DNA of 64,000 bases, from assembly GCA_016745215.1 (NCBI GenBank), contig CP050890.1, positions 3,782,001 through 3,846,000 on the forward strand, in the 5' to 3' direction. The translations under genes were made by a program, and so were the position numbers. The notes below the pieces were generated by a model. That model ran no database searches and was not told where the DNA came from. It saw only the letters and a program-made list of their open reading frames with translations. This document shows, piece by piece, positions 62,739 through 64,000 of the stretch. Within the stretch, counting starts at the first letter, position 1; each line of letters starts with the position of its first letter. The stretch is from Thiohalocapsa sp. PB-PSB1 (GTDB taxonomy: Bacteria > Pseudomonadota > Gammaproteobacteria > Chromatiales > Chromatiaceae).

Positions 62739-64000
62739 CAGTGCTGCTCCCTTTGTTGCTTGGGCGAGAACAATCGGATTAATGCATGCATGATGATACC
62801 GGCCAGGGTGCCGGCAACCAGCAGCGTGCCGATGATGTCGAGCCAGCGGTTGTGATCACGGCCTGGCAGGTAAATGCCAGTTACCGACGCCAAACGGCTG
62901 TTGTTCGGAGTATGGCAGTCGCCGCATGCGAGCGCGTCTTCTTTGGGTGCAACCATGTGTGTGATTGGCCACCAGGAGATGGTCTGGATGAAATCGTAGT
63001 GGCCGGAGTAATCCAGCCCAAAATCGGCCATGCCTTTTTCGATCGCGGCGGCCATGTCGTAGTTACCCCAGTAGGCGGCCTGACCCTCGCCCCATAGATG
63101 GGTGTAGACCAGGGTGCCGTTGCCCTTGTCGTAGGGTTGCCAGGTGTGCATACGCTTGAACGGCCAGATACGTGAGCGTTCGTCTTCGCGCGAGCCTTGG
63201 AAGCCGTTGATCTCGATCGACTCGGCGTTGGGGTCGAAGTGGTCATTGATGGTGGTGTAGACCATCTGGCCGTCGAACCATTCGTACTCCGGGATCAGAT
63301 TTTCGTCGAAGATGAAATCGCCTTTGATGGATTTGTAGGTATAGCGATGTTCGCCGTTGCCCTGGATGTAGTTTTCCTCATGATAGCCGACACCGTTTTT
63401 GGTCTTGCCCGAGGTACGCCAGTCCCAGTCGACCATGGTGGCGACACCGCCGCGCGCAAATTCAGGAATATGGCAGGTTTGGCAGGCGATGCTCTGTATA
63501 TGATCGTTGAGTTTGAATCCCGCCAGGGAATCCACCGGGTGGGGCGCCAAGCCGTGGCAGGATTCGCAGGTAGCCACATCGGTGCGCTGGCCCGGAAGGC
63601 CGGTGCCCTCGGTGTCCTTGGAGACGACCCGATAGCGGCTGCCGGCCCAAACATGCTTGTCGGTGATATGGCAGGCGGTGCAGGCGAAGTTGAGCCCGTC
63701 TTCACCCATGTGTACATCCAGTGTGCTCGGCGGTGCGATGAGTGCCGAGGACAGATCGCCGTGCTTGACATTATCGCCGCCGCCGCCGTTGAAATGGCAG
63801 GTACCGCAGTTGGCTCGTTGGGGCAGTTTCACACTCTGCGCAACCGCGGCAAGGTCGATCGGCGGCTTGCCCTCGAACATCACCGAGCAGGCCGGGCTGC
63901 CGGTGGTGTTGGGTGTCTTGTAATAGGTGCCGGTGGTCTCGTGGCAGACCAGGCAGTCGATATTCTGCTCGTTGCTGAAGTCGAAGTGCTCGTCCTTCCA
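62738..64000 (-). CDS. Octaheme tetrathionate reductase-family cytochrome c, C-terminal part
   Basis: The gene runs off the right end; 420 residues are visible, beginning in frame with WKDEHFDFSNEQNIDCLVCH. Six CxxCH sites are seen (CLVCH, CGTCH, CTACH, CESCH, CQTCH, CGDCH), with the remaining hemes expected upstream. The C terminus has a membrane helix (IIGTLLVAGTLAGIIMHALI). The family (OTR) reduces tetrathionate and can reduce nitrite or hydroxylamine in vitro; here it may work in either direction in sulfur metabolism. The cytochrome b gene follows directly. Confidence 0.87.
   Translation of the reverse strand, partial: WKDEHFDFSNEQNIDCLVCHETTGTYYKTPNTTGSPACSVMFEGKPPIDLAAVAQSVKLPQRANCGTCHFNGGGGDNVKHGDLSSALIAPPSTLDVHMGEDGLNFACTACHITDKHVWAGSRYRVVSKDTEGTGLPGQRTDVATCESCHGLAPHPVDSLAGFKLNDHIQSIACQTCHIPEFARGGVATMVDWDWRTSGKTKNGVGYHEENYIQGNGEHRYTYKSIKGDFIFDENLIPEYEWFDGQMVYTTINDHFDPNAESIEINGFQGSREDERSRIWPFKRMHTWQPYDKGNGTLVYTHLWGEGQAAYWGNYDMAAAIEKGMADFGLDYSGHYDFIQTISWWPITHMVAPKEDALACGDCHTPNNSRLASVTGIYLPGRDHNRWLDIIGTLLVAGTLAGIIMHALIRLFSPKQQREQH

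Overview
The window looks like a chromosomal segment of a gammaproteobacterium, probably a sulfur-oxidising Chromatiales-type organism. This rests on the housekeeping order pncC - thpR - recA - recX - alaS - lysC - csrA - tRNA-Ser, on GC-rich coding DNA, on an octaheme tetrathionate-reductase-type cytochrome with a cytochrome b partner, and on GTAGGAGCCCGC-type REP palindromes. The species cannot be named from sequence alone. Layout: (1) 1-10.9 kb, plus strand, is conserved housekeeping: the end of an alpha/beta hydrolase-OsmC fusion, a Bcr/CflA exporter, a MobA-like nucleotidyltransferase, pncC, thpR, recA with an unusual Thr/Lys/Pro/Ala-rich tail, recX, alaS, lysC, csrA and tRNA-Ser(GCU). 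(2) 10.9-19.4 kb holds a lone gene of unknown function that ends at a small hairpin repeat, then three coupled genes: a membrane multiheme cytochrome with TPRs, an FG-GAP/ASPIC (CRTAC1-type) protein and an exported TPR protein. (3) 19.4-30.5 kb is a plastic, repeat-rich zone: an exported TPR-CHAT protease with nine near-identical 126-bp repeats, three copies of a DUF2887/DUF4351 (PD-(D/E)XK-like) gene of which the third is decapitated, a remnant of the CHAT gene with its catalytic part deleted in frame, seven good REP pairs plus one degenerate one, dead four-helix-bundle genes inside simple-sequence repeats, and a small secreted/membrane protein pair. (4) 30.5-36.9 kb, mostly minus strand: ppk2, an intact IS4-family element with 16-bp terminal repeats, an APC permease, a HAD-IIA phosphatase and an EamA transporter. 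(5) 37-42.3 kb, minus strand: a tightly overlapping cluster of a class II aldolase-like protein, a HemN-like radical SAM enzyme, an exported protein of unknown function, a HydE/BioB-like radical SAM enzyme and an exported methyltransferase, with the EamA gene just downstream; no known pathway is recognised. (6) 43.3-56.5 kb, minus strand: an eight-gene operon-like block of a possible regulator, an unknown protein, a membrane-anchored Lon-type (S16) domain protein, a DUF4384 lipoprotein, a giant TpsA exoprotein, its TpsB transporter, a frameshifted TPR-CHAT protease and an IalB-like protein. (7) 56.7-64 kb, minus strand: a stand-alone CZB zinc-sensor-like protein beside a multi-PAS GGDEF-EAL enzyme, a DUF2499-DUF3593-like fusion membrane protein, then cytochrome b and octaheme cytochrome c genes running off the window end. 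The strongest candidates for an undescribed system are the two-partner-secretion/CHAT/Lon-like locus and the double radical-SAM cluster; both are inferences from domain recognition and gene order.
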